Shown in pieces: positions 23,069 to 30,096 of a DNA stretch of 36,088 nucleotides. The stretch comes from Clostridiales bacterium (GTDB taxonomy: Bacteria > Bacillota > Clostridia > Christensenellales > Aristaeellaceae), in assembly GCA_019420065.1 (NCBI GenBank), contig JAHZHX010000016.1, positions 407 through 36,494 on the forward strand, in the 5' to 3' direction. The notes under the pieces are model-generated. The model did no database searches. It was not told the DNA's origin and worked only from the letters and a program-made list of their open reading frames with translations. How positions within the stretch are numbered: the stretch's first letter is position 1; each line of letters opens with the position of its first letter. The position numbers and the translations under genes are program-made.

Positions 23069-24292
23069 TTATTTGGTCACCAGCGCCAGAGTATCGCGGG
23101 CAATCACGATCTCTTCGTTGGTCGGGATAACCAGCACCTTGACCTTGCTGTCGGATGCGGAAATATCGCGCTCCTCGCCCTTGACCCGGTTCTTTTCCAC
23201 ATCGATCTTTGCGCCCAGATACTCAAAGCCCTGCATGACTGCCTCGCGCAGCTCAATGCCGTTCTCGCCGATACCGGCCGTGAAAACGATCACATCCACG
23301 CCGTTCATGGCCGCGGCGTATGCGCCAATGTACTTGCGGATGCCGTAAATCAGCATATCGCGGGCAATCTGAGCGCCGGCATTGCCGCTGTCCGCCGCCG
23401 CGTCGATATCGCGCATATCGCTGGACACGCCGCTTACGCCTGCCAGGCCGCTCTTCTTATTGAGGACATTCAGCATATCGTCAATGTCCTTGATTTCGGG
23501 ATTACCATTTTCATCCTTGGCGTTGTTCATAATGAACTGCAGTACGGCCGGATCCAGATTGCCGCTGCGGGTCCCCATAACCACGCCCTCCAGCGGCGTC
23601 AGGCCCATGCTGGTATCTACGCACTTGCCATGATCGACTGCGCACATGGAAGAGCCGTTGCCCAGGTGGCAGGTAATGATGCGCAGATCCTTGGCGTCCT
23701 TGCCCAGGAACTCGGCCGCGCGGGCGCTGACATAGCGGTGGCTGGTGCCATGGAAGCCGTAGCGGCGCACATGCAGCTCCTTATAGTACTTCATGGGCAC
23801 GCCGTACATATAAGCCTTGGGCGGCATGGTCTGATGGAAAGCGGTATCAAACACCGCCACCATCGGCGTGCCGGGCATGACCTGCCGGCAGGCCTCGATT
23901 CCCATCAAGTTGGCGGGATTATGCAGCGGGCCCAAGGGAATGTTCTCGCGGATGGCGTCCATCACAGCTTCGTCAATCACCACGGACTCAGTGAATTTCT
24001 CGCCGCCATGCAGTACGCGATGACCCACCGCACCGATCTCGTCCATGGACTTGACCACGCCGTTCTCGCCGTCCGTCAAAGCGGAAAGCATATTTTTGCA
24101 GGCCTCCACATGGGTGGGCATATCGCACTCGATCACATATTTTTTATCGCAGTCCGGATATTTCTGGGTCAGCTTGCTGCCGGGAATGCCAATTCGCTCC
24201 ACCAAGCCCTTGGCCAGTACCTTTTCGCCGTTCATATCCACCAGCTGATACTTCAGGGAAGAGGAGCCGGCGTTCACAATCAGTATTTTCAT
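23069..24292 (-). CDS. ackA: Acetate kinase
   Basis: Enzyme of 407 residues that interconverts acetyl phosphate + ADP and acetate + ATP, giving ATP in fermentation. Seen: N-terminal ILIVNAGSSSLKYQL, GHRVLHGG, PLHNPANL, VFDTAFHQTMP with the catalytic Asp, RRYGFHGTSH, HLGNGSS, DTSMGLTPLEG and VFTAGIGENG. Complete and normal in length. ATG 24292 was chosen because GCAAAT spacing from GGAGG (24304-24308) is good; the ATG six codons upstream overlaps that site. pta, its usual partner, is not adjacent. The operon continues into rnhA. Confidence 0.97.
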   Translation of the reverse strand: MKILIVNAGSSSLKYQLVDMNGEKVLAKGLVERIGIPGSKLTQKYPDCDKKYVIECDMPTHVEACKNMLSALTDGENGVVKSMDEIGAVGHRVLHGGEKFTESVVIDEAVMDAIRENIPLGPLHNPANLMGIEACRQVMPGTPMVAVFDTAFHQTMPPKAYMYGVPMKYYKELHVRRYGFHGTSHRYVSARAAEFLGKDAKDLRIITCHLGNGSSMCAVDHGKCVDTSMGLTPLEGVVMGTRSGNLDPAVLQFIMNNAKDENGNPEIKDIDDMLNVLNKKSGLAGVSGVSSDMRDIDAAADSGNAGAQIARDMLIYGIRKYIGAYAAAMNGVDVIVFTAGIGENGIELREAVMQGFEYLGAKIDVEKNRVKGEERDISASDSKVKVLVIPTNEEIVIARDTLALVTK

Positions 24293-24334
24293 CAGATCAT
24301 TTGCCTCCAATTCAGAATTTGCGCTAACTCTTAC

Positions 24335-24363
24335 ATTATATAGTATTTTTGCTTTTCTGAAAA
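24335..24363 (-). promoter_or_regulatory. ackA promoter
   Basis: Minus strand TATAAT (24335-24340) with TTTTCA (24358-24363) 17 bp upstream; good -10, weak -35. Confidence 0.55.
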
Positions 24364-24487
24364 GAGGGATTTTGCTGGGATGGCGAAAAATTCCTGCATG
24401 AATGCGATGCAGAAAGAAACAGGGTGAAGTTTATACTGGTAAATTGTTCGTGCATGTACTATAATAGAAAAGCGGAGGTGGGCAGAG

Positions 24488-24721
24488 ATGAGACGTTTTC
24501 GCATGATTGTGACGGGCGTGTTTGCGCTGCTGGCGCTGAGTGTGGTGGCGTTGAGCGTGGCTGGCTATTATTACGGTTATACGGACGGGCTGCTGCTGGC
24601 CATGAAGATTTGCGGGTATCCGGCAATTGCGCTGCTGTGGGTCAATGCTGCGGCAGCGGCGGTGGAATATGCGCTTTATGCCAAAAAACAGAAAAAAGAC
24701 CGTGCAGCTGTGCCGAAGTAA
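24488..24721 (+). CDS. Small two-helix membrane protein
   Basis: Protein of 77 residues with two hydrophobic segments (about 6-28 and 36-64) and a basic tail KKQKKDR, so both ends are probably cytoplasmic. No family recognised. It looks like a real gene: GGAGGTG (24474-24480) is 7 nt before ATG 24488 and a TATAAT lies at 24460-24465, although no clear -35 goes with it. It stands between divergent ackA and the next plus-strand gene, which has its own promoter. Confidence 0.65.
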   Translation: MRRFRMIVTGVFALLALSVVALSVAGYYYGYTDGLLLAMKICGYPAIALLWVNAAAAAVEYALYAKKQKKDRAAVPK

Positions 24722-24732
24722 AAGAATAAGCA

Positions 24733-24762
24733 TTGCAATTTTGGTAGAATGCATGCTATAAT
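24733..24762 (+). promoter_or_regulatory. Promoter for CofE-like gene
   Basis: TTGCAA (24733-24738), 18-bp spacer, TATAAT (24757-24762); followed by AAGGAGG before ATG 24810. Confidence 0.65.
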
Positions 24763-24809
24763 AATCAGTATTTTTCTTTCCAGCGCAACATGCAAGGAGG
24801 ATATTTTGA

Positions 24810-25991
24810 ATGCGTACAACAGGCGTAACGGCAAGAGGTATTGTTGCTCCGGTGTTTCAGCAGGGCGATGACCTGGTCAGCGCTGTGACCAAAAGTGTTT
24901 GCGATGCGGCGGCAAGCGAAAAGTTTGAGCTGCATGACCGCGATATTGTGGCGGTGACTGAGGCGGTAGTGGGCCGTACTCAGGGCAACTATGCAACCTG
25001 TGAACAGATTGCGGCGGACATTCGTTCCAAACTGGGCGAAGGCCCCATTGGTATTTTGTTTCCGATCCTGAGCCGCAACCGTTTTGGCATTCTGCTGCGG
25101 GCGATGACTATGGCCTCTCCCGAAGGCGTGGTGGTGCAGATGAGCTATCCGGCTGATGAAGTGGGCAACGCGCTGCTTTCCTGGGATCAGCTGGACGAGA
25201 AGGGGGTTGACCCTTATCGAGACAGCTTTGATTACGATGGCTTCCGCAAGGTATTTGGCATGAATACCGTGCATCCCTTCACCGGTATGGACTATATTGA
25301 ATACTACCGCACCTTTGCGCCTAACGTGCAGGTAGTGTTCTCCAACGATCCGAAATATATTCTTAATTACACCAGAAAGGTTATCAGCTGCGATATTCAT
25401 ACCCGCGCGCGTACCAAGCGCATTCTGCGGGCGGCTGGCGCGCTGGTGCTGGGCATGGATGATATCATGACGGCCTCCGTCAACGGCAGCGGCTTCAACC
25501 CGCAATACGGTATTCTGGGCAGCAACAAGGCGACGGAGGAAAAGGTCAAGCTTTTCCCGCGCGACTGCGACGCTTTTGTGACCAAGCTGCAGGAGGCGCT
25601 GCTCAAGGCAACCGGCAAGCACATGGAAGTTATGGTATATGGCGACGGCTGCTTCAAGGATCCGGTCGGCGGCATTTGGGAGCTGGCTGATCCGGTGGTA
25701 TCTCCGGCCTATACGGCAGGGCTGGTGGGCACCCCCAACGAACTGAAGATGAAATATTTTGCCGACAATGATTTGAAAAACCTTTCCGGCGAAGAGCTTG
25801 CCAAGGCGATGCGCGAGAAAATTCGTGAAAAGGACAGCGATTTGAAGGGGCAGATGGCCTCGCAGGGCACGACGCCCCGCCGCTTTACCGACCTGCTGGG
25901 CAGCCTGTGCGATCTGACCAGCGGCAGCGGCGATCGCGGAACGCCTATCGTGCTGATCCAGGGCTATTTTACCAACTTTGCCACGGAATAA
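24810..25991 (+). CDS. F420-0:gamma-glutamyl ligase (CofE) family protein
   Basis: Protein of 393 residues of the CofE-like family. The N-terminal pattern is TTGVTARGIVAPVFQQGDD, then DRDIVAVTEAVVGRTQGNY, which matches the conserved strand-loop of F420-0:L-glutamate ligases. It continues with FPILSRNRF, GMDYIEYY, VFSNDP, SGFNPQYGILGSNKATE, GDGCFKDPVGGIWELADPVVSP and LTSGSGDRGTPIVLIQGY, all very strongly conserved in a long clostridial subgroup. Coenzyme F420 is not known from typical clostridia and no other cofactor gene is nearby, so it probably adds glutamate or another amino acid to a different substrate. AAGGAGG precedes ATG 24810. Single-gene unit with its own promoter and terminator. 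Confidence 0.85.
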   Translation: MRTTGVTARGIVAPVFQQGDDLVSAVTKSVCDAAASEKFELHDRDIVAVTEAVVGRTQGNYATCEQIAADIRSKLGEGPIGILFPILSRNRFGILLRAMTMASPEGVVVQMSYPADEVGNALLSWDQLDEKGVDPYRDSFDYDGFRKVFGMNTVHPFTGMDYIEYYRTFAPNVQVVFSNDPKYILNYTRKVISCDIHTRARTKRILRAAGALVLGMDDIMTASVNGSGFNPQYGILGSNKATEEKVKLFPRDCDAFVTKLQEALLKATGKHMEVMVYGDGCFKDPVGGIWELADPVVSPAYTAGLVGTPNELKMKYFADNDLKNLSGEELAKAMREKIREKDSDLKGQMASQGTTPRRFTDLLGSLCDLTSGSGDRGTPIVLIQGYFTNFATE

Positions 25992-26009
25992 GCGTGAACA
26001 AATCACAGA

Positions 26010-26044
26010 GGCAAGCCGATTGATTCCGGCTTGCCCTTTGCTTT
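26010..26044 (+). terminator. Terminator after CofE-like gene
   Basis: Nine-base-pair stem GGCAAGCCG (26010-26018) with CGGCTTGCC (26027-26035), 8-nt loop, followed by CTTTGCTTTT. Confidence 0.8.
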
Positions 26045-26056
26045 TATGGGGGAAAA

Positions 26057-26809
26057 ATGTGGAGATATGCTGAGGACTGCACGCCGCCTGTGCTTACAGC
26101 GCAGGAAAATATTGCCAGTGATCATGGATGGAAGCGGGAAATGAAACTGCCGCCTGCCGCGGTGCTGTTCTTTATGTCCGGCGGCAATGAATATTTGCTG
26201 GAGAATTGCAACTGTGAACAGCTTGCGGAAAAGCTGCCGCGTTTTCTGAACCGCTGCCCGGTGTACCGTCTCAGGGACAGGCCTGTATGCTTTCTGGACG
26301 GCGGGCGCGGCGCGCCGCAGGCGGTCGATACGCTGGAAACACTGGCGGCGCTTGGCGTGCGGCGTATCCTGTCGGTGGGAATGTTCGGTGCGTTCAGCGA
26401 GAGAATCCAAATTGGCGATATGATTGTACCGGGCCGTGCGTATGTGGAAGAGGGGACAACGCTTCATTACTATCCCGCGCTTGAGTATGCGCAGCCGGAT
26501 GAAGCCATGCGGCAGGAACTGCTTGCGGCAATCCCGGCAAAGGATGAGGACATTGTATCGACGGACGCCGTCTACCGGCAGACATTTTTTAAAGAGCGCA
26601 TCTGGCGGGAAAAGGGCGCGGTGGGGATAGACATGGAAACCTCGGCGCTGCTGAGCGTAAGCAAATATCTTGGGGTACAGGCGGCGGCTGTTCTTATGGC
26701 TTCGGATATGCATCCGCGATCGGAGGGAGACGCCAAGTGGCAGTGGCATATGACAAAGGAAATGCGCCGCGCACTGTTTGAACATGTGGCAAACTGGATG
26801 TACGCATAA
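26057..26809 (+). CDS. Purine/uridine phosphorylase family protein
   Basis: Protein of 250 residues of the nucleoside phosphorylase superfamily, which splits nucleosides with phosphate (or water). Recognised by VRRILSVGMFGAFSERIQIGDMIVP, the phosphate/ribose side, and GIDMETSALLSVSKYLGV, where Met-Glu binds the ribose. LMASDM follows, with an Asp in the position that in purine enzymes contacts the base. The first 35 residues are not typical and the ATG lies after a GGGGG stretch; ATG 26141 (MKLPPAAVLFFM) is an alternative start. The substrate is not certain. It stands alone, ending in a shared terminator. Confidence 0.85.
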   Translation: MWRYAEDCTPPVLTAQENIASDHGWKREMKLPPAAVLFFMSGGNEYLLENCNCEQLAEKLPRFLNRCPVYRLRDRPVCFLDGGRGAPQAVDTLETLAALGVRRILSVGMFGAFSERIQIGDMIVPGRAYVEEGTTLHYYPALEYAQPDEAMRQELLAAIPAKDEDIVSTDAVYRQTFFKERIWREKGAVGIDMETSALLSVSKYLGVQAAAVLMASDMHPRSEGDAKWQWHMTKEMRRALFEHVANWMYA

Positions 26810-26857
26810 AAAGCCGTCGGCGTTTTTGCAAAGCAGGGCAAAAATGCCGGCGGTTTT
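26810..26857. terminator. Long bidirectional hairpin between convergent genes
   Basis: The 16-nt arms CCGTCGGCGTTTTTGC (26814-26829) and GCAAAAATGCCGGCGG (26838-26853) pair fully with two G-U pairs. The stem extends outward by G-U and three A-U pairs to about 20 bp. The loop is 8 nt. A and T tracts lie at both feet. Confidence 0.75.
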
Positions 26858-26868
26858 GGCAAACATAT

Positions 26869-28161
26869 TCAGGTTTGTACGGCATGCAGCTCTTGCTCTA
26901 ATACATTGGCAAAAAGCTGAATCTCGGGGCCGAGCGATTCTGCATAGCGGAAAACGTCTGCATTGTCCCGATAAGCCAGAGGATTTTTCCGCACGGTCAG
27001 AGCCGCTTTCAGAGCGTTGGGAACAGGGCATAAACGATGATCCAGCGCCCACTGCGCAGCTTCGGTCTTGGCGGCAATAGTTTTGTTGCGCAGCGTATAA
27101 ATCCCTCGGGCAATATCCAGCAGCCAGCCGAAGGAATAAAAACTTCCATCAGTGACCTGCGCATACTGCCGGATGCATTCATAATGCTTTTTTACATCAT
27201 GGCAGAGCGCGGCATAGGTAGGCGGCGTGAGCTGACTGCGAATATCTTGCCCGTACAGCAGCTGGCCGTTTTGCAATAGCTCTGTCATACTGAAGTTGTC
27301 AAACGTGTAGAAATCCGTGATTCGCTGGCCGCTGGTACCCCAATACACAACGCGATCGGGCTCTTTGGAGAGAAAGGAAGACAGCGGCAGCATCCCACCC
27401 TCAAAAGAACGATAATAGGGATTCTCCGGCTCCTTTTCCAGAAGCGCTTGCCGCAGCGTTACCAGCTTTAACGCTTGAGCGGGCGTTATTTGTTTTTGCG
27501 TCAGCACGAGCAGATCGATATCGCTCCAGCCCAGACGAAAATCATCCAATACGCAGGAGCCATACAGATAAATGGAAGGGGAGCCATCGCGCAGCACGTT
27601 CGCGATAGCGTCTGCCATACGGCGGATGGCCTTTTGCCGGAAATACTGCTCGCTTGAAATGGAAAAATCGATTTGGCCATTTTTGCTCTGGTTGGCTGTG
27701 AAGCCCGCCGCCAGGTGCGCTTTGCAGGCTGCGGCGCGCTCTGGCTCAAAACTGTTATGAATGGCGGAAATACGCATGCTTTCAAAGCCGTGCCGCAGAA
27801 GCAGCGAAAGTGCGTCGGCGGCATAGCCCTTTCCGCGATACTGCGCTTCCAGGACGATCCCCATCTCATGCCAAGGCTGTTCCTTGCTTTGATGGAGGTT
27901 CACTTCGCCAATGAAAGCGCCGTCCGTATCCCGCACGATATAGGCATAATACCGCGCCGGCTCTTGGCCGATGAACCAGGCATGCCAGTCGCGCCACTGT
28001 TCCTCGGGAAAAGCGATGCAGCCCGTTTGGCTGTCGTATCCGTCAAAATCCAGACAGTATCCCCGATTGTAGTGCATTGTGTTGGGATCCTGCATCATTT
28101 TTTGCCGGTACCAAAGCTCGTCGAGGGTCGGCACATGCAAATGCAGCGTTTCCTTTGTCAT
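26869..28161 (-). CDS. GNAT acetyltransferase - nucleotidyltransferase fusion (aminoglycoside-modifying-like)
   Basis: Two-domain protein of 430 residues. Residues 1-165 form a GNAT acetyltransferase with the acetyl-CoA loop YRGKGYAADAL (108-118). Residues about 175-430 form an ANT/AadA-like adenylyltransferase: GSCVLDDFRLGWSDIDLLV (201-219) with the metal-binding Asp214/Asp216, then the helical AadA C-terminal part, LLDIARGIYTLRNKTIAAKTEAAQWALDH and LTVRKNPLAY. AadA-type enzymes adenylylate streptomycin or spectinomycin; GNATs of this type acetylate amines. A natural acetyl-/adenylyl-transferase fusion against aminoglycosides is known in Gram-negative integrons, but this one has the domains in the opposite order and could act on other amino sugars. 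AGGAG precedes ATG 28161; it lies 26 bp downstream of cvpA in the same operon. Confidence 0.82.
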   Translation of the reverse strand: MTKETLHLHVPTLDELWYRQKMMQDPNTMHYNRGYCLDFDGYDSQTGCIAFPEEQWRDWHAWFIGQEPARYYAYIVRDTDGAFIGEVNLHQSKEQPWHEMGIVLEAQYRGKGYAADALSLLLRHGFESMRISAIHNSFEPERAAACKAHLAAGFTANQSKNGQIDFSISSEQYFRQKAIRRMADAIANVLRDGSPSIYLYGSCVLDDFRLGWSDIDLLVLTQKQITPAQALKLVTLRQALLEKEPENPYYRSFEGGMLPLSSFLSKEPDRVVYWGTSGQRITDFYTFDNFSMTELLQNGQLLYGQDIRSQLTPPTYAALCHDVKKHYECIRQYAQVTDGSFYSFGWLLDIARGIYTLRNKTIAAKTEAAQWALDHRLCPVPNALKAALTVRKNPLAYRDNADVFRYAESLGPEIQLFANVLEQELHAVQT

Positions 28162-28187
28162 GGCTTTTTTCTCCTAAGGGCAAGGCA

Positions 28188-28892
28188 TTAACGGCCGGTA
28201 GCGACACGGACAAAAAAGGATGCGCTGGAGAAAAAGTCGAGCAGCCGGCTTTTGCCCAGATAATTGCTGATGCGTTCCATGGGAATGATCGTACTTAGCA
28301 CCGGCCAGAGCAGCAGCAGAACGTAGAGCACCAGCATGCCGCGCAGCAAGCCGTACAGCGCGGCGAGCGGCCCGTCCAGATGCTTGAGTACCGGAAACTG
28401 AAAAACATGGTCCAGAAGATTGACGATAAAATGCATCAGCAGGAACAACAGGGCAAAACACAATACAAAGCTGCCAACGCGCAGAATAACCCATACCAGC
28501 GTGGCGGAGATATAATCATTGACCGTGCGTCCCCCCTGAGCGGCATATACGTGTCCAGCCAGGTTCTGACGCAAAATACCGCTGATGCTATCCGGCAGCG
28601 GTACATTTTTGATAACCGTTTCCAGTGTCGCTTCGCTTATGGTGGAAACCTCGGTGGTGGCCAGCGAATAGTCGCCCACCAGCGACGCCGCGTCGGTATA
28701 GGAGGCCAACAGCCCGGTCAAGGTCCGGTTCTTGATGAGTTCATTGGCCAGTCGCGGCCCGGCGGCGAAAGCAAGCAAAAACGCGGCCACGCTGCAAATC
28801 AGCCCCAGCAGCGCGGTAAGCGAACGGCGGTATATGCCAAAGATCACGCTGATAAGCAATATCAGAACAAAAACAACGTCAAGAATATTCAT
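28188..28892 (-). CDS. CvpA family membrane protein
   Basis: Protein of 234 residues with about four helices: N-terminal MNILDVVFVLILLISVIFGIYR and a second segment GLICSVAAFLLAFAAGPRLAN, a polar loop (about 50-125), and two further helices with SFVLCFALLFLLMHFIVNLLDHVF and PLAALYGLLRGMLVLYVLLLL. The D at the start of helix 1, FGIYR and the GLLRG near the end match the CvpA family. Colicin V production factors of this kind are broadly conserved and are linked to envelope stress resistance; the exact mechanism is not known. GAGGGA precedes ATG 28892, and it lies 10 bp after the DUF5711 gene. Confidence 0.87.
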   Translation of the reverse strand: MNILDVVFVLILLISVIFGIYRRSLTALLGLICSVAAFLLAFAAGPRLANELIKNRTLTGLLASYTDAASLVGDYSLATTEVSTISEATLETVIKNVPLPDSISGILRQNLAGHVYAAQGGRTVNDYISATLVWVILRVGSFVLCFALLFLLMHFIVNLLDHVFQFPVLKHLDGPLAALYGLLRGMLVLYVLLLLWPVLSTIIPMERISNYLGKSRLLDFFSSASFFVRVATGR

Positions 28893-28902
28893 GGTTCCCT
28901 CA

Positions 28903-30013
28903 TCAGGGCAGCGTTACCGCCCACACCTCTGTGCCGCTGGCAAGCAGAGCAACGCCATTGCTTGTCATGCCCAGATAATCGGTCACGCTGCCGTCAACAG
29001 GCAGTCTCAGGGCGGAAAAACGCTGCGCGTTTACGTCGGCACGGTAGAGACTGTTGCCGGAAAAAGCATACAGCCGTCTGCCGCGAATGGCAGCGCCCAC
29101 GCAGGAATCGGGCAGGGAATAGCGGTTATCATCGTTCCCGTGCAGCAGGCGCAGTTCGGTAAAGACGCCGGTTGCGTTGGTTTGCAGCACCGGAGCCAGC
29201 AGAAGATAGGGGGAGGAGGCGGTGGCGGCAGAGCCAATCAGCTGCCAGCCGTAGACCAGCATGGAACCGGCGGTATTTTCGGTACCGCGATAGTCATACT
29301 GGCGCAGCCGGCGGGTATTGATAACGTTCAGATACTCGCCGGAGTAAATCACGCTGTATGTGAGCGGCTCGCCAAGCGAAATGGCACCGGTATTCATCAG
29401 TCCCACGCGGTAAACGTGCATGGTGGTTTCGGGTACCGCGCCGTATACGTCCAGCGCCGTTGTCCACAAACTCGCCGTCGCCAAAGAAACCGCAGTCAAG
29501 CATCATCAGGTCCGTATAATTGTTGACCTCCTGATCGACCTGCACGCCGTCCATATCGCGGATGGTCAGCGTCGGACTGGTGCTGTCGCCGGTTACGATG
29601 GCAACATATTTGCTGCAAACGCGGGCGAACTGCACCGGGTCGCTGAGCCGGTCGCTGTATGAGGAACGTCCGTTGCGGTCAAATACCATGATCTGATTGC
29701 CCGCCCATACGGCCACGCGGCGGTCTCCGGCGTAAAACTGGGCGCCCTCGCCTACCGCGGCGTTCCATAGCTCGCTGCCGGACGTGGAGAGGCAGAACAG
29801 CGTGGAATTATCGTAGTACAGAATCCGGTCGTCAAAAGGCGTAACGCTCTGGCTGACAACGCAGCGCAGCTTTTTGCCGCTGATGGTACCGCTCTTGCCG
29901 CTGAGCATGCCCAGAAAATAGGCAATGAGGACCAGCAGCACGCAGATGGCGATGAGCAGAATCAAGGGGCGAACAAACCGGTTCTTTTTCTCTGTCGCGT
30001 TATAGTTTGGCAT
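28903..30013 (-). pseudogene. DUF5711 family protein gene, frameshifted
   Basis: The 5' part (30013 down to about 29470) encodes a cytosolic tail, one membrane helix (about 16-38) and the beginning of a beta-propeller-like external domain: GKSGTISGKKLRC, then repeated strands such as ILYYDNSTLFCLSTSGSELW and GDRRVAVWAGNQIMVFD. After CGFFGDGE the frame breaks; the continuation (LWTTALDVYGAVPETTMHVY, then YSGEYLNVI, GMTSNGVALLASGTEVWAVTLP) is in another frame down to 28903. One extra T in the TTT at 29468-29470 (plus-strand AAA) accounts for it; removing it gives about 369 residues, normal for the family. This is either a real disabling mutation or a sequencing error. GGGAGGT precedes ATG 30013; cvpA follows by 10 bp. 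Confidence 0.85.
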
Positions 30014-30036
30014 AAGTACCTCCCGTATACACGCTT

Positions 30037-30065
30037 ATTATACCCGCAATAACGCACTGCGTCAA
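30037..30065 (-). promoter_or_regulatory. Promoter for DUF5711-cvpA-fusion operon
   Basis: Minus strand TTGACG (30060-30065), 17-bp spacer, TATAAT (30037-30042). It makes the three-gene operon independent of the SNF2 gene upstream. Confidence 0.82.
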
Positions 30066-30096
30066 ACAATCTGAGCGGGAACATGAAAAAATGGCG

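Noticed and set aside
23063..26006. Long antisense frames opposite ackA (23063-24343) and the CofE-like gene (24765-26006)
   Set aside because: Both mirror well-recognised genes and show the biased composition of shadow frames.
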